Made by a program: the position numbers and the translations under genes. Below, in pieces: positions 35,937 through 44,766 of a DNA stretch of 64,000 nucleotides. The stretch covers positions 341,311 to 405,310 of the forward strand of contig NZ_KE386870.1 in assembly GCF_000429245.1 (NCBI RefSeq), in the 5' to 3' direction. The notes below the pieces were generated by a model. That model searched no databases, was not told the DNA's origin, and saw nothing but the letters and a program-made list of their open reading frames with translations. How positions within the stretch are numbered: position 1 is the first letter of the stretch; every line of letters starts with the position of its first letter. Source of the stretch: Schaalia georgiae DSM 6843. Its GTDB lineage: Bacteria; Actinomycetota; Actinomycetes; Actinomycetales; Actinomycetaceae.

Positions 35937-37229
35937 ATGAGCCCCGCCCTGCCCGACGGCGCCCCATGGCCCGCAGACGGCGCGCTCGACCCCCGCCTCG
36001 TCGAGAAGGACGCCGGGCGCCCCCTCTCCCTCTACGTGCACGTCCCCTTCTGCCGGGTGCGCTGCGGGTACTGCGACTTCAACACCTACACCGCCCAATT
36101 CGGCGCGGGAGCCGACCTGGACACCTACGCCGGCTCCGTCCTGGCCGAGGCCGCCCTGGCCGCCCGCGTCCTCGACGACGCGGGGATCGGCCCCCGCCCC
36201 GCCTCCACGGTGTTCTTCGGGGGAGGCACCCCCACGATGCTGGCCCCGGACGAACTGGCCCGAGCCCTCGACGGCCTGCGCGAGCGCATCGGCATCGCCC
36301 CGGGCGCCGAGGTCACACTCGAGGCCAACCCCGACACCGTCAGCGCCCATGGGCTGGCCGGGCTCGCGGACGCGGGCTTCACGCGCGTCTCCTTCGGCAT
36401 GCAGTCCGCCGTGCCCCGCGTCCTGGCGGCCCTCGACCGCACCCACGCCCCCGAGCGCGTCCCCGAGGCCGTGGCATGGGCCCGCGAGGCGGGGCTCGAC
36501 GTGTCCGTGGACCTCATCTACGGGTGCCCGGGCGAGACCCTGGACGACTGGCGCGCCTCCCTGCTGGCCGCCACCCGGATGCGCCCCGACCACATCAGCG
36601 CCTACGCCCTGGTCGTCGAGGAGGGGACGCGGATGGGCGCCCAGGTGGCGCGCGGCGAACTACCCGCCCCCGACCCCGACGACGAGGCCACGAAGTACGA
36701 GGAGGCCGACGCGGTCCTGTCCGCGGCGGGCTACCGCTGGTACGAGATCTCCAACTTCGCCCTCGTCGGGCCCGACGAGGCGGGGGCCCTGGACCGGGGA
36801 GGCCTGGCGCCCACGGCGCTCGCCCGCGCCTCGCGCCACAACCTGGCGTACTGGCGGGACTGGGACTGGTGGGGGCTGGGCCCCGGCGCGCACTCGCACA
36901 TCGGCGCCCTCAGGTGGTGGAACGTCAAGCACCCCGCGGCCTACGCCTCGCGCCTTGCCCGGGAGCTCTCGCCCGCCCACTCCGGCGAGGCCCTGGACGC
37001 GCCCACGCGGGACCTCGAACGGGTGATGCTGGCCGTGCGCACCGGCGAGGGCGTGGCGCTCGCGGACACCCCCGCGGGCTCCGGGGGCGCGCCCGGGCGG
37101 GAGCGCGTCGCGGGGCTCGTCGCCGACGGCCTCATCAACGCTGCTCGGGCCCGCGCCGGACGCGCCGTGCTCACCCTGCGGGGGCGGCTGCTCGCCGACC
37201 ATGTGACCCGCGAGCTCATGGGGTACTGA
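35937..37229 (+). CDS. hemW: HemW, radical SAM heme chaperone
   Basis: A 430-residue radical SAM protein formerly called oxygen-independent coproporphyrinogen oxidase-like. The cluster-binding cysteines are C39, C43 and C46 in PFCRVRCGYCDFNTY. Next come VFFGGGTPTML, EANPDTV, VSFGMQSAV and VDLIYGCPGETLDDW. The HemW type has the CX3CX2C form without the extra Cys of true HemN, and the C-terminal HemN_C winged domain is present. GGAGGAGCACCC precedes the ATG. In actinobacteria hemW regularly sits between lepA and hrcA, as here. Confidence 0.95.
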   Translation: MSPALPDGAPWPADGALDPRLVEKDAGRPLSLYVHVPFCRVRCGYCDFNTYTAQFGAGADLDTYAGSVLAEAALAARVLDDAGIGPRPASTVFFGGGTPTMLAPDELARALDGLRERIGIAPGAEVTLEANPDTVSAHGLAGLADAGFTRVSFGMQSAVPRVLAALDRTHAPERVPEAVAWAREAGLDVSVDLIYGCPGETLDDWRASLLAATRMRPDHISAYALVVEEGTRMGAQVARGELPAPDPDDEATKYEEADAVLSAAGYRWYEISNFALVGPDEAGALDRGGLAPTALARASRHNLAYWRDWDWWGLGPGAHSHIGALRWWNVKHPAAYASRLARELSPAHSGEALDAPTRDLERVMLAVRTGEGVALADTPAGSGGAPGRERVAGLVADGLINAARARAGRAVLTLRGRLLADHVTRELMGY

Positions 37230-37335
37230 GGGTGTGCCCGCACCTGGGGCGCGCTGCCGCCCGCAATAGGGCCGGACTCCGGACCGGCTCCCCTCCCGGT
37301 TACGCACACAAGGACCCTGATTTACGCAACACCCA

Positions 37336-37371
37336 CCGCACACAAGGGCGGAATCAAGCCCTTGTGTGCGG
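37336..37371. terminator. Large hairpin after hemW
   Basis: CCGCACACAAGGGC at 37336-37349 pairs perfectly over 14 bp with 37358-37371 around an 8-nt loop. Outer bases (CAACACC at 37328-37334 and GGTGTTG at 37375-37381) can extend the stem. Another copy of the same motif in reverse orientation (GCCCTTGTGTGCG, 37392-37404) follows, and a partial forward copy is at 37302. It probably terminates lepA-trmB-hemW. Confidence 0.7.
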
Positions 37372-37466
37372 TCCGGTGTTGTCTAATTCCCGCCCTTGTG
37401 TGCGACACAGGGAAGAGCGAGGGACGAGCCCTGTCGGATCCGCCCCGGGCGGCCTAGACTGGGGCC

Positions 37467-38153
37467 ATGAGCGCCACCGATGATGTCCTGCGTTCCCTGG
37501 AGGGGGCCCGCACGGACAAGCTCGCCGCTTTCAACGCGCGGCTGACCCCGACCGTGGACGCCGAGCGCTTCCTGGGTGTGCCCATGGCGCAGATGCGGCG
37601 CGCGGCCCAGGCGCTGCGCCGCGCCGGCAGGAGCGACGAGTTCTTCCGCAGCGCCCCCCACGCCTACGTCGAACTCGATATCGTGCACATGCTCTGCCTC
37701 AACACCGAGGCCGACCCCGCGCAGTGGCAGCGGAAGATGGAGGAGTTCCTGCCCCTCGTCGACAACTGGATGGTCGCCGACAGCGTGAAGCCGGCGTGCA
37801 TGGGCGCCCACCCCGGTGCCGTCGTCGCGGCCGCGCGCCGGTGGGCCGGGTCCGACCACGCGTACACCGTGCGCGTGGGCGTGTGCGTCCTGATGGGCGC
37901 GTTGCGCACCAGCGCCTACGCCGCCGACCACCTCGACTGGGTGGCGGACATCGACTGGGACGACTACTACGTGCAGATGGCGTGCGCCTGGTACTTCGCG
38001 ACGGCCTTCGAAGCGCACCGCGAGGACGCCGTCCCCTACGTGGCGGAGCCCGGGCGCCTGCCCGACCCGGTGCGGCGGCGCGCCCTGAGGAAGATCCTCG
38101 AGAGCCGCAGGACCACGCCCGAGGAGAGGGCCTGGGTGCGCGCCCTGCCGTGA
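37467..38153 (+). CDS. AlkD-like DNA alkylation repair protein
   Basis: A 228-residue HEAT-like repeat protein resembling AlkD/AlkC DNA glycosylases, which remove bulky or cationic N3/N7 alkyl bases without base flipping. Typical segments are FLGVPMAQMRRAAQALRRAG, YVELDIVHMLCLNTE, the catalytic-region block LPLVDNWMVADSVKP, and DDYYVQMACAWYFATAFEAH. Length is normal for the family. The ATG follows closely on the hairpin region; it appears monocistronic. Orientation is the same as hemW and satD. Confidence 0.88.
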   Translation: MSATDDVLRSLEGARTDKLAAFNARLTPTVDAERFLGVPMAQMRRAAQALRRAGRSDEFFRSAPHAYVELDIVHMLCLNTEADPAQWQRKMEEFLPLVDNWMVADSVKPACMGAHPGAVVAAARRWAGSDHAYTVRVGVCVLMGALRTSAYAADHLDWVADIDWDDYYVQMACAWYFATAFEAHREDAVPYVAEPGRLPDPVRRRALRKILESRRTTPEERAWVRALP

Positions 38154-38193
38154 GGCGCCCGCCCGCGCTGGGCCCACCCGCTCCGCGATTCTG

Positions 38194-38230
38194 CTTGTAA
38201 TCGGGTGGATACAAGTAATAGTGTGGACCC
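38194..38230 (+). promoter_or_regulatory. Promoter with inverted repeat for leaderless satD transcript
   Basis: CTTGTA (38194-38199) and TACAAG (38210-38215) form a perfect inverted repeat with a 10-bp spacer. It is followed by a TANNNT -10 (TAGTGT, 38219-38224) only 6 bp before the ATG at 38231. No Shine-Dalgarno is present, so the mRNA is probably leaderless. A protein bound to the repeat would block the -35 region. SatD itself has a C-terminal helix-turn-helix and is a candidate binder. Confidence 0.55.
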
Positions 38231-38881
38231 ATGACCCCGCAATGCGCCCTCATCGCCGACATCGTCGGCTCGCGCGCCCTCAGCGACAGGCCGAGCGCCC
38301 AACGCGCCCTCGAGGCCACCCTCGCCCGCGCCGCGCAGGGCCTCGACCTCCTCCAAGAGCCCGGGGCCACCATCGGCGACGAGTTCCAGCTCGCCACGCG
38401 CACCCTCGCTGACGCCCTGGTCTACACGGCCCGCGTCCTCCTGCTGGTGCCCGACGGCCTTTCGCTGCGCTTCGGCATCGGCGAGGGCCAGATCCTGGTG
38501 CTCGACGCGCTGGGCGCCGACGAGCACGGCCACTACTTGCAGGACGGTTCCGCCTGGTGGGCCGCCCGGGCCGCCATCGACCGCGCCCACGCCCACCAGG
38601 ATGGCGCCAGCCCCTTCCAGCGCACCTGGTACGCCTCGGACCCCGAGGGCGCGCCGGCGGACGCCGTCGTCAACGCCCTGCTCACCCTGCGCGACCACGC
38701 CGTCTGGCGCCTCAGCGCCCGCCAGCGCCGTATCGCCGGGGCACTGGCCATGGGGGAGTCCCAGGTCGCCATCGCCCGGGCCGAGAAGATCTCCCAACAG
38801 GCCGTCTCCGACTTCGCCCGGGGCGCCGGAGCGGGCGTGCTCCAATCGACGGCACTCATCCAGGAGGCCAACCATGTATGA
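38231..38881 (+). CDS. SatD family protein
   Basis: A 216-residue member of the SatD family (IADIVGSRALSDR near the N-terminus, TIGDEFQLA and FGIGEGQI in the middle). The first domain resembles nucleotide-cyclase-like folds. The C-terminal 50 residues form a sigma-factor-like helix-turn-helix (LSARQRRIAGALAMGESQ, then AIARAEKISQQAVSDFARG). This suggests DNA binding, possibly autoregulation through the CTTGTA inverted repeat. The ATG at 38231 lacks a ribosome site and fits leaderless translation. It overlaps the next gene by 8 bp, so the two probably work together. The biochemical role of SatD is not established. Confidence 0.85.
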   Translation: MTPQCALIADIVGSRALSDRPSAQRALEATLARAAQGLDLLQEPGATIGDEFQLATRTLADALVYTARVLLLVPDGLSLRFGIGEGQILVLDALGADEHGHYLQDGSAWWAARAAIDRAHAHQDGASPFQRTWYASDPEGAPADAVVNALLTLRDHAVWRLSARQRRIAGALAMGESQVAIARAEKISQQAVSDFARGAGAGVLQSTALIQEANHV

Positions 38882-39689
38882 GACCCTCATCCTGTCGATA
38901 GCGGCCGCCGAGGCGGCCGCCCTAGTGACCACCCGGAGGCTGTGGCGCGCCGCCGCGTTCGCCGTCCTCATCACCGCCGTCGTCGTGCACGCGGCGCTCG
39001 TCCTGGGCTTGTCCGCGCTCGCCTGCGCCCTGCCCGCCCTATTCGGCGCGGCCTGGTTCGTGTGGGCCGAGGCGGACGCCCGGGCCGCGGGGATCGTCGT
39101 GCGGTGGGCCGTCGCAGTCGCCGTCATAGCGGTCCTGACGCCCACGGAGGCGGGCATAATGCCCCTGTTCTCCGACGAATCCACCCTGTTCGCCCAGGAT
39201 GCCGCCCGCCCCCTGGAGGCGTCCTTCGCGGCGGTGTTCCTGCTGACGGTGCCCGCGAACCGGCTGGTGGCCGCCGTCCTCCAGTGCGCGAGGGGCGGGG
39301 GCGGGGAGCCACTGCGCGCCCACCGTGGCGCCCAGCCCGGTGGAGTGTGCGGCACGGGACCCGCCGACGTGCTGGAAGCGGACGGGGGAGCCAGTGCGCC
39401 CGCGGCCCGCCGCGGCCTGTCAGGCGGGCGGTGGATCGGGCCGCTGGAGCGCCTGCTCATCGTGCTCATGGCGGCCTCGGGGCCCGAGGCCGCTATCGCC
39501 GCCATCATCGCAGCCAAGGGCGTGATCCGCTTCCCGGAGGTCTCCAAGGACGACACCGGCGAGAAGGCGGAGGAGTTCCTCATCGGTTCCCTCGTTTCGT
39601 GGGGCCTGGCCGTCGCGGCAGCCGTCTTCATCACCAGCATCGCGCAGGGCGCCTGGCCCGCCCCCGCGGAGCCCGTTTCAGGAATGTAG
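38874..39689 (+). CDS. Membrane protein paired with SatD
   Basis: A 271-residue integral membrane protein. Four hydrophobic segments fill the first 110 residues (ETLILSIAAAEAAALV, AAFAVLITAVVVHAALVLGL and following). A variable Gly/Ala-rich loop (about 135-180) follows. A conserved-looking C-terminal part (GPLERLLIVLMAASGPEAAI, then FPEVSKDDTGEKAEEFLIGS) carries a last helix. Family members are often found next to SatD genes; they are sometimes mis-annotated as beta-carotene monooxygenases. The ATG at 38874 overlaps the satD stop. GGAGGCC lies upstream within satD. Function is unknown; a receptor or partner for SatD is one inference. Confidence 0.82.
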   Translation: MYETLILSIAAAEAAALVTTRRLWRAAAFAVLITAVVVHAALVLGLSALACALPALFGAAWFVWAEADARAAGIVVRWAVAVAVIAVLTPTEAGIMPLFSDESTLFAQDAARPLEASFAAVFLLTVPANRLVAAVLQCARGGGGEPLRAHRGAQPGGVCGTGPADVLEADGGASAPAARRGLSGGRWIGPLERLLIVLMAASGPEAAIAAIIAAKGVIRFPEVSKDDTGEKAEEFLIGSLVSWGLAVAAAVFITSIAQGAWPAPAEPVSGM

Positions 39690-39690
39690 G

Positions 39691-40644
39691 GTGGGGGGCG
39701 TGGCTTTCACCCCCATCGATCCCTACGGCGCCGACGTCCTCGCCCACGACCCGCACCGCGACGCCCCCGGCGCACCCAACCCCAGGTCCCGGAAGGTCCA
39801 CGTCGAGGTCGGCATGGTCCTGGAGGACGTGGGCAGCGGATGGGTGGGGGCGGTGACCCGCGTGGAGAAGTCCGGCGGCGTCCACCTGGTGGAACTGGAG
39901 GACCGCAGGGGCAGACGCCGTTCCTTCCCGCTCGGGGGCGGCTTCTGGCTGGAGGGGGAGCCGATCATCGCGCTCGCGCCCCTGCCTCCATCCGCCCACG
40001 GCCCGTCGCGGGCGGCCGGGGCCGCCGCGGAGGCGGGGTTCCGGGCTGGGCTGACCACCCCCGGGGGGCGGAGGGTGACGAACTCGGGGTCCATTGCCGC
40101 CCCAAAGTCCGCGCCCAGGGTCGCCAAGGCCTCGCGCATCTGGGTGGAGGGCAAGCACGACGCCGAACTGGTGCAGCACGTGTGGGGCGACGACCTGGCG
40201 GAGGCGGGGATCGTCGTGCAACTGCTCGACGGCGCCGACAACCTGGAGGAGGTTCTGGAGGAGTTCGGCCCCACCGACACCGCCCGCGCGGGGATCCTCC
40301 TGGACCACATGGTGGCCGGGTCGAAGGAGACCCGCATCGCGCGCGCCGTCCAGGAGCGGTGGGGGGAGTCGGTGCTGGTCCTCGGCCACCCCTTCGTCGA
40401 CATCTGGCAGGCCGTCAAACCCGGGCGCGTCGGCCTGGAGGCGTGGCCCCAGATCCCCAGGGGCACCGACATCAAGCACGGGACTCTCGAGTACCTGGGG
40501 TGGCCGCACGCCACGCGGGCCGACATCGCAGCGGGGTGGCGCAGGATCCTGTCCACCGTGCGCAACTACCGCGACCTCGAGCCCGCGCTGCTTGGCCGCG
40601 TCGAGGAACTCATCGACTTCGTGACAGTCCCCTGGGCGCACTGA
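39691..40644 (+). CDS. DUF3097 family protein
   Basis: A 317-residue actinobacterial conserved protein. The N-terminal barrel-like part (VGMVLEDVGSGWVGAVTRVE and REF-like RRSFPLGGGFWLEG) is followed by a Toprim-like half (ASRIWVEGKHDAELVQHVWG, VVQLLDGADNLEEVL, RAGILLDHMVAGSKE). The E-G-K-H-D and D-G-A-D acidic motifs suggest metal-dependent nucleotidyl chemistry on nucleic acid. The function has not been established. The start may be GTG at 39691 or GTG at 39700; both give VAFTPIDPYG. DUF3097 genes regularly lie just upstream of hrcA in actinobacteria, as here. Confidence 0.87.
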   Translation: MGGVAFTPIDPYGADVLAHDPHRDAPGAPNPRSRKVHVEVGMVLEDVGSGWVGAVTRVEKSGGVHLVELEDRRGRRRSFPLGGGFWLEGEPIIALAPLPPSAHGPSRAAGAAAEAGFRAGLTTPGGRRVTNSGSIAAPKSAPRVAKASRIWVEGKHDAELVQHVWGDDLAEAGIVVQLLDGADNLEEVLEEFGPTDTARAGILLDHMVAGSKETRIARAVQERWGESVLVLGHPFVDIWQAVKPGRVGLEAWPQIPRGTDIKHGTLEYLGWPHATRADIAAGWRRILSTVRNYRDLEPALLGRVEELIDFVTVPWAH

Positions 40645-40646
40645 CG

Positions 40647-40747
40647 CCCCACTGGTGCGCCGAGGCGGGAGCGGCCTTCCCGGCAACCTGGGCGTCGTGG
40701 CAGCCGGGGACCCCACTGGTGCGACGAGGCGGGAGTGGCTTTCCCGG
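40647..40747 (+). repeat. Imperfect 37-bp direct repeat upstream of hrcA
   Basis: The 37-bp unit beginning CCCCACTGGTGCG at 40647-40683 recurs at 40711-40747 with three changes, and a third start (CCCCACTGGGCG) follows at 40759. It occupies the left part of the 327-bp gap before hrcA. No gene is seen in the gap. Confidence 0.6.
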
Positions 40748-40922
40748 ACCCACTGACGCCCCACTGGGCGCGGCGGCCGATACGGTCTCCCCGACGTGTT
40801 GGGCGCCGCCCCGAGGGCGCGACGGGCGCGGGCGGCCACCGGGACGCCGGGGAGGGCGCCCGGCTTCGCTGTCGGCGCAGCGGCCCCTCTGGGCGTGCCC
40901 AGGAGTGGGGCGGGGAGTAGCA

Positions 40923-40949
40923 TTGGCACTCAGGGACACGGAGTGCCAA
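40923..40949 (+). promoter_or_regulatory. CIRCE operator
   Basis: TTGGCACTC-N9-GAGTGCCAA is a perfect inverted repeat. It differs from the CIRCE consensus only by a compensating A to G and T to C pair. It lies 23 bp before the hrcA start and is the binding site of HrcA itself. Confidence 0.95.
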
Positions 40950-40971
40950 TACAGTGCGGGGAGGGAGCGCC

Positions 40972-42006
40972 ATGAGCCGGAGCTCAGCGGACGACCGGCG
41001 CCTCGACGTGCTGCGCGCCATCGTCACGCAGTACGTGGCCACCCGCGAGCCCGTCGGCTCCAAGGCCATCGCCCAGTCCCACGACCTCGGCGTCTCCTCC
41101 GCCACGATCCGCAACGACATGGCGGTCCTGGAGGACGCGGGCCTCATCTACCAGCCGCACACGAGCGCCGGACGGGTTCCCACGGACAGGGGCTACCGGG
41201 TGTTCGTGGACCGCCTGGCCACCCTCAAGCCGATGACCGCCCCCGAGCGGCGGGCCGTGGAGAGTTTCCTGTCCGACAGCGCCGACATCGATGACGTGGT
41301 CGAGCGCACTGTTCGCCTGCTCGCCCAGTTCACCCGCCAGGTCGCCCTCGTCCAGTACCCGGCGACCTCGGTGCGCACCCTGCGCCACCTCGAGGTCGTC
41401 GACCTGGCGCCCTCCCGCCTGCTCGTGGTCGTCATCACCGGCGAGGGCGAGGTCGTGGAGCGCTCCCTGTCCCTGGCCGCCCCCGTCAGCGGGGACGACG
41501 TGGCCTCGGCGAGGCTGCTGCTGCGCGCCCACATGGGCGCCGCGACCTCGCGGGACGTCGATGCGGGGCGCGACGAGGCGGTGGCCGCCGCGCCCCCGGA
41601 GATCAGTGCGCTGGTCGGGGTGCTGGCCGACGTGGTCGCCGAGCTCCTGGCCCCCGAGGAGTCGGCGAGGATCGTCATATCCGGCGTGTCGAACCTGGCG
41701 CGCGGTGCCGTCGACTTCCACGACATCACGCCCATCCTGGACGCCCTGGAGGAGCAGATGGTCCTCATGCGCCTCTTCGCCCAGGCCGAGTCCGACGGCG
41801 GCGTCCACGTCACCATCGGCGCTGAGAACCCGCACGAGGGGCTGAGCGAGGCCTCGGTGGTGACGGGCACCTACCGCGCGGGGGAGACCGCCGGGGAGGG
41901 CGTCGCCCACCTCGGGATCGTGGGGCCCACCCGCATGGACTACGCGCGGACCATGTCGTCGGTGCGCGCCGTCGCAGCCTACCTCTCGCGCTTCTTGGCC
42001 ACATGA
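40972..42006 (+). CDS. hrcA: Heat-inducible transcription repressor HrcA
   Basis: Represses class I heat-shock genes by binding CIRCE. It has 344 residues, with an N-terminal winged helix (REPVGSKAIAQSHDLGVSSA, ATIRNDMAVLEDAGLIYQPH, SAGRVPTDRGYRVFVD) and the HrcA dimerisation/GAF-like domain ending LGIVGPTRMDYARTMSSV. The ATG at 40972 has GGGAGGGAGC upstream; an in-frame ATG 18 bp earlier is less likely. The CIRCE immediately upstream makes the hrcA-dnaJ-rsmE unit autoregulated. groEL, the other usual CIRCE target, is not in the window. Confidence 0.97.
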   Translation: MSRSSADDRRLDVLRAIVTQYVATREPVGSKAIAQSHDLGVSSATIRNDMAVLEDAGLIYQPHTSAGRVPTDRGYRVFVDRLATLKPMTAPERRAVESFLSDSADIDDVVERTVRLLAQFTRQVALVQYPATSVRTLRHLEVVDLAPSRLLVVVITGEGEVVERSLSLAAPVSGDDVASARLLLRAHMGAATSRDVDAGRDEAVAAAPPEISALVGVLADVVAELLAPEESARIVISGVSNLARGAVDFHDITPILDALEEQMVLMRLFAQAESDGGVHVTIGAENPHEGLSEASVVTGTYRAGETAGEGVAHLGIVGPTRMDYARTMSSVRAVAAYLSRFLAT

Positions 42007-42043
42007 GGCGCGCGGGGACTGAAGACCACCACATCAATAGGAA

Positions 42044-43186
42044 ATGAGTGAGCCGGTGAGAGACTACTACGAGGTCCTGGGCGTTCAGCGCGACGCGAGC
42101 CCGGAGGAGATCAAGAAGGCGTACAGGAAACTGGCGCGCCAGCTGCACCCCGACTACGCCGGGCCCGACTCCGAGGAGGCATTCAAGGAGCTCTCCGTCG
42201 CCTACGAGACCCTTTCCGACCCGGACAAGCGCAAGATGTACGACGTCGGCGGGCCCGACGCCCTGCGCGGCGCAGGGGGCGGCGGCGCCGATTTCGGGTC
42301 CGCCTTCGCCGAGGCGTTCTCGTCGATGTTCGGCGGCGGGTTCTCCAGCGCCTTCGGCGGCGCCTCGACCCCGCAGTCGCGGGTGCGCGCGGGCCGGGAC
42401 CGCCAGGTCCACGTCGATATCACGCTGGAGGAGGCGGCCTTCGGGGCGAAGAAGGAGGTCGAGTACTCCACCTACGCGGTCTGCGACGTGTGCGGGGGCT
42501 CCATGTGCGAGCCGGGCACGTCGCCCACCCAGTGCGGCTCCTGCCACGGATCCGGGTTCGTCACCCGTGTCCAGAACTCCATCCTGGGGCGCATGCAGAT
42601 GCAGAGCCCGTGCCCCACCTGCCAGGGCTACGGCGATGTCATCTCCTCGCCGTGCCACAACTGCGCGGGCCAGGGGCGCGTGCCCACGCAAAGGACGATC
42701 ACCGTGAACATCCCGGCGGGCGCCAGCGAGGGCATGCAGGTGCGCGTCTCGGGCGAGTCCGAGGTCGGGGTCGGCGGCGGCCCACGGGGCGACCTGTACC
42801 TGGCGATCCACGAGAAGAAGCACCCGGTGTTCGAACGGCGTGGCGACGACCTGCACACGTGGATCACCATCCCGATGACGACCGCCGCCCTGGGCACCGA
42901 GTTCGAACTGGCCACACTCGACGGGGTGAAGGGGGTCACCATCAAGGCGGGCACCCAGCCGGGCGACGACATCGTCCTGCAGGACCTGGGGGTCGGGCGA
43001 CTGCAGCGCGCGGGCCGCGGCGCCCTGCACGTCCACGTCGATGTCGAGATCCCCAAGCGCCTCGACTCCAAGTCGCGGCGCCTGCTGGAGGAACTGGCCG
43101 ACGCGCGCGGCGAGGTGCGGGTCGAGCCCCACCGCCAGCACACGTCGTTCTTCGACAAGCTGCGCGACACCTTCGGCGCCTCGTGA
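42044..43186 (+). CDS. dnaJ: Chaperone DnaJ
   Basis: The co-chaperone of DnaK, 380 residues. The J domain has the HPD motif ([12 protein letters not shown]) and starts [21 protein letters not shown] Gly/Phe-rich linker ([20 protein letters not shown]) follows. The cysteine-rich zinc domain has four CxxC repeats from CDVCGG to CHNCAGQG. The last part holds the substrate-binding C-terminal domains. It lies 37 bp after hrcA and overlaps rsmE at GTGA. As the hrcA-linked copy it corresponds to DnaJ2 of other actinobacteria; the dnaK-linked copy is not in view. Confidence 0.96.
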   Translation: MSEPVRDYYEVLGVQRDASPEEIKKAYRKLARQLHPDYAGPDSEEAFKELSVAYETLSDPDKRKMYDVGGPDALRGAGGGGADFGSAFAEAFSSMFGGGFSSAFGGASTPQSRVRAGRDRQVHVDITLEEAAFGAKKEVEYSTYAVCDVCGGSMCEPGTSPTQCGSCHGSGFVTRVQNSILGRMQMQSPCPTCQGYGDVISSPCHNCAGQGRVPTQRTITVNIPAGASEGMQVRVSGESEVGVGGGPRGDLYLAIHEKKHPVFERRGDDLHTWITIPMTTAALGTEFELATLDGVKGVTIKAGTQPGDDIVLQDLGVGRLQRAGRGALHVHVDVEIPKRLDSKSRRLLEELADARGEVRVEPHRQHTSFFDKLRDTFGAS

Positions 43187-43974
43187 CCCGGCCGGTTTTC
43201 CTCTCCGACGGCCTGTCCGCCGACCCCGCTGGACTGGAGGCGGGGGCACGGGCCCGCCTGGACGGCGACGAGGGCCGCCACGCCGCCCAGGTGCGCCGCA
43301 TCGGGGCGGGGGAGTGGATCGACGTGGTCGACGGGCGCGGCAGGCGGTTGGTCTGCGAGGTCGTCGGCGCCTCGAAAACGGGGCTCGACCTGGTGGTCGC
43401 GCGCGCGGTCGACGAGGCGGGGCCCGCCGTGCGGACCGTCCTCGTCCAGGCGCTCGCCAAGGGCGGCCACGACGAGCAGGCCATCGACGTGTGCACGCAG
43501 ATCGGCGTCAGCGCAGTCGTGCCGTGGGCGTCGGAGCGGGCGGTCGTGCGGTGGAGCGGCCCCAGGGCCCTCAAGGGGCGCGCGAAATGGCAGGGGGTGG
43601 CCAGGGCGGCCGCCAAGCAGGCGCGCCGCGCCTTCGTCCCCGAGGTCGGCGAGCCCATGGACACGCGCGGCCTGCTCGGATGGGTGGGCCGCCTCGTCGA
43701 GGCGGGCGGGGCGGTGCTGGTCTGCCACGAGGAGGCCTGTGAGGGGATCGGATCGGCGCTGGAAGGCCTGTGCGCGGACTCGCCCGGCGGTCGGTTGCCC
43801 GGGCGGGTGGCGGTGGTCGTCGGCCCCGAGGGCGGGATCAGCCCGGGGGAGTCGGAGGCCCTGGCTGGCGCCGGGGCGGTGCTGGTGGGCGTGGGGCCCA
43901 CTGTGCTGCGCTCGTCGACGGCGGGGGCGGTGGCACTCGCCCTGGTCCTGGCGGCGGCGGGGCAGTACCGGTAG
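43183..43974 (+). CDS. rsmE: 16S rRNA (uracil1498-N3)-methyltransferase
   Basis: A SPOUT methyltransferase acting on m3U1498 of 16S rRNA, 263 residues. It has an N-terminal PUA-like part ([20 protein letters not shown]), then [37 protein letters not shown], and the knot motifs [13 protein letters not shown] and [15 protein letters not shown]. The start is GTG at 43183, whose GTGA overlaps the dnaJ stop, so translation is coupled. The hrcA-dnaJ-rsmE order is standard in actinobacteria. It ends 21 bp from the convergent accessory cassette. Confidence 0.95.
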   Translation: MTRPVFLSDGLSADPAGLEAGARARLDGDEGRHAAQVRRIGAGEWIDVVDGRGRRLVCEVVGASKTGLDLVVARAVDEAGPAVRTVLVQALAKGGHDEQAIDVCTQIGVSAVVPWASERAVVRWSGPRALKGRAKWQGVARAAAKQARRAFVPEVGEPMDTRGLLGWVGRLVEAGGAVLVCHEEACEGIGSALEGLCADSPGGRLPGRVAVVVGPEGGISPGESEALAGAGAVLVGVGPTVLRSSTAGAVALALVLAAAGQYR

Positions 43975-43995
43975 CGCCGGCGGGCCTGCCGCGCG

Positions 43996-44766
43996 TCATC
44001 CGACGGGGGCGAGCCACTGGCCCAGGCCCATCCAGACCAGTCTTCCCGTGATGGGGTCGAAGCGGGTGAAGGGCCGGCGCCCGTCCTGGTCGCGCACGAT
44101 CTCGTAGAGGGTGTGCGGCGAGGCCAGGGTGAGGACGCTGTCGGTCTGCCGCCACTGCCCGTCCACCATCTCGTGGAGGAAGCCCACGGTGATCGCCCAC
44201 GTGCCCTCGACCATCGCGCGGCTCAGGGTGGAGTGGCGGGTCCCCAGGATCCCCCCGCCGCGCTCGCGCGCGTACTCCATGCCGGTGCGCCGCAGGACGC
44301 GGGCGATCATGTGCGGCTTGCCCGCGTCGAGGTAGTCGAGGAACTCGATGGGGGCGCGCAGGGGGCCCAGGTCCTCGCGCTCCACCGGCCGGGCTTTGAG
44401 CGCCGTGTACGCGAGGAGGGCGATGGGCAGTTCACAGTGGTCGAGTCCGCACATGGTGTACTCGTTGGTGCCGTAGTCCACCATGGTCACGGCGCCGGGG
44501 GCGATGTATGCGTCGCACTGCCTGCCGTCGGTGGCGTTCATGGTCGCCATGTAGACGCGCCGCCGCGCCCCCGCCAGCCCCGCGGTGATCGAGTCGGCGG
44601 GCGGCGCCAGCCCGGCTGCGGTGAGGACACCGCACTTGCGCAGGGGCGCGGTCACCGCATCGTCGTGGGCGGCCCCGCCCGTCGCGTAGGCGGTGATGGC
44701 GAGGAGTTCTTTCTCGCCGCTCATGGAGAAGTACGGGTTGGGTGTTTCGGTGTGCAGTCTCAGCAT
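43996..44766 (-). CDS. Hypothetical protein, last gene of the T7SS-like cassette
   Basis: A 256-residue protein that I do not recognise. It has no signal peptide or membrane helix and looks soluble and mixed alpha/beta (AITAYATGGAAHDDAV, MVDYGTNEYTMCGLDHCELP, AMVEGTWAITVGFLHEMVDG). Its place beside EspC-like and YbaB-like genes suggests a secretion chaperone or accessory role comparable to EspG, but the sequence match is not convincing. The ATG at 44766 overlaps the preceding gene's stop (TGATG), so the pair is coupled. A much longer open frame upstream is antisense or shadow of its neighbours. Confidence 0.7.
   Translation of the reverse strand: MLRLHTETPNPYFSMSGEKELLAITAYATGGAAHDDAVTAPLRKCGVLTAAGLAPPADSITAGLAGARRRVYMATMNATDGRQCDAYIAPGAVTMVDYGTNEYTMCGLDHCELPIALLAYTALKARPVEREDLGPLRAPIEFLDYLDAGKPHMIARVLRRTGMEYARERGGGILGTRHSTLSRAMVEGTWAITVGFLHEMVDGQWRQTDSVLTLASPHTLYEIVRDQDGRRPFTRFDPITGRLVWMGLGQWLAPVG

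Noticed and set aside
37302-37404. Inverted repeats after hemW considered as a riboswitch
   Set aside because: They lie downstream of hemW and end 63 bp before the next gene, with no conserved aptamer-like core; a terminator or repeat element explains them.
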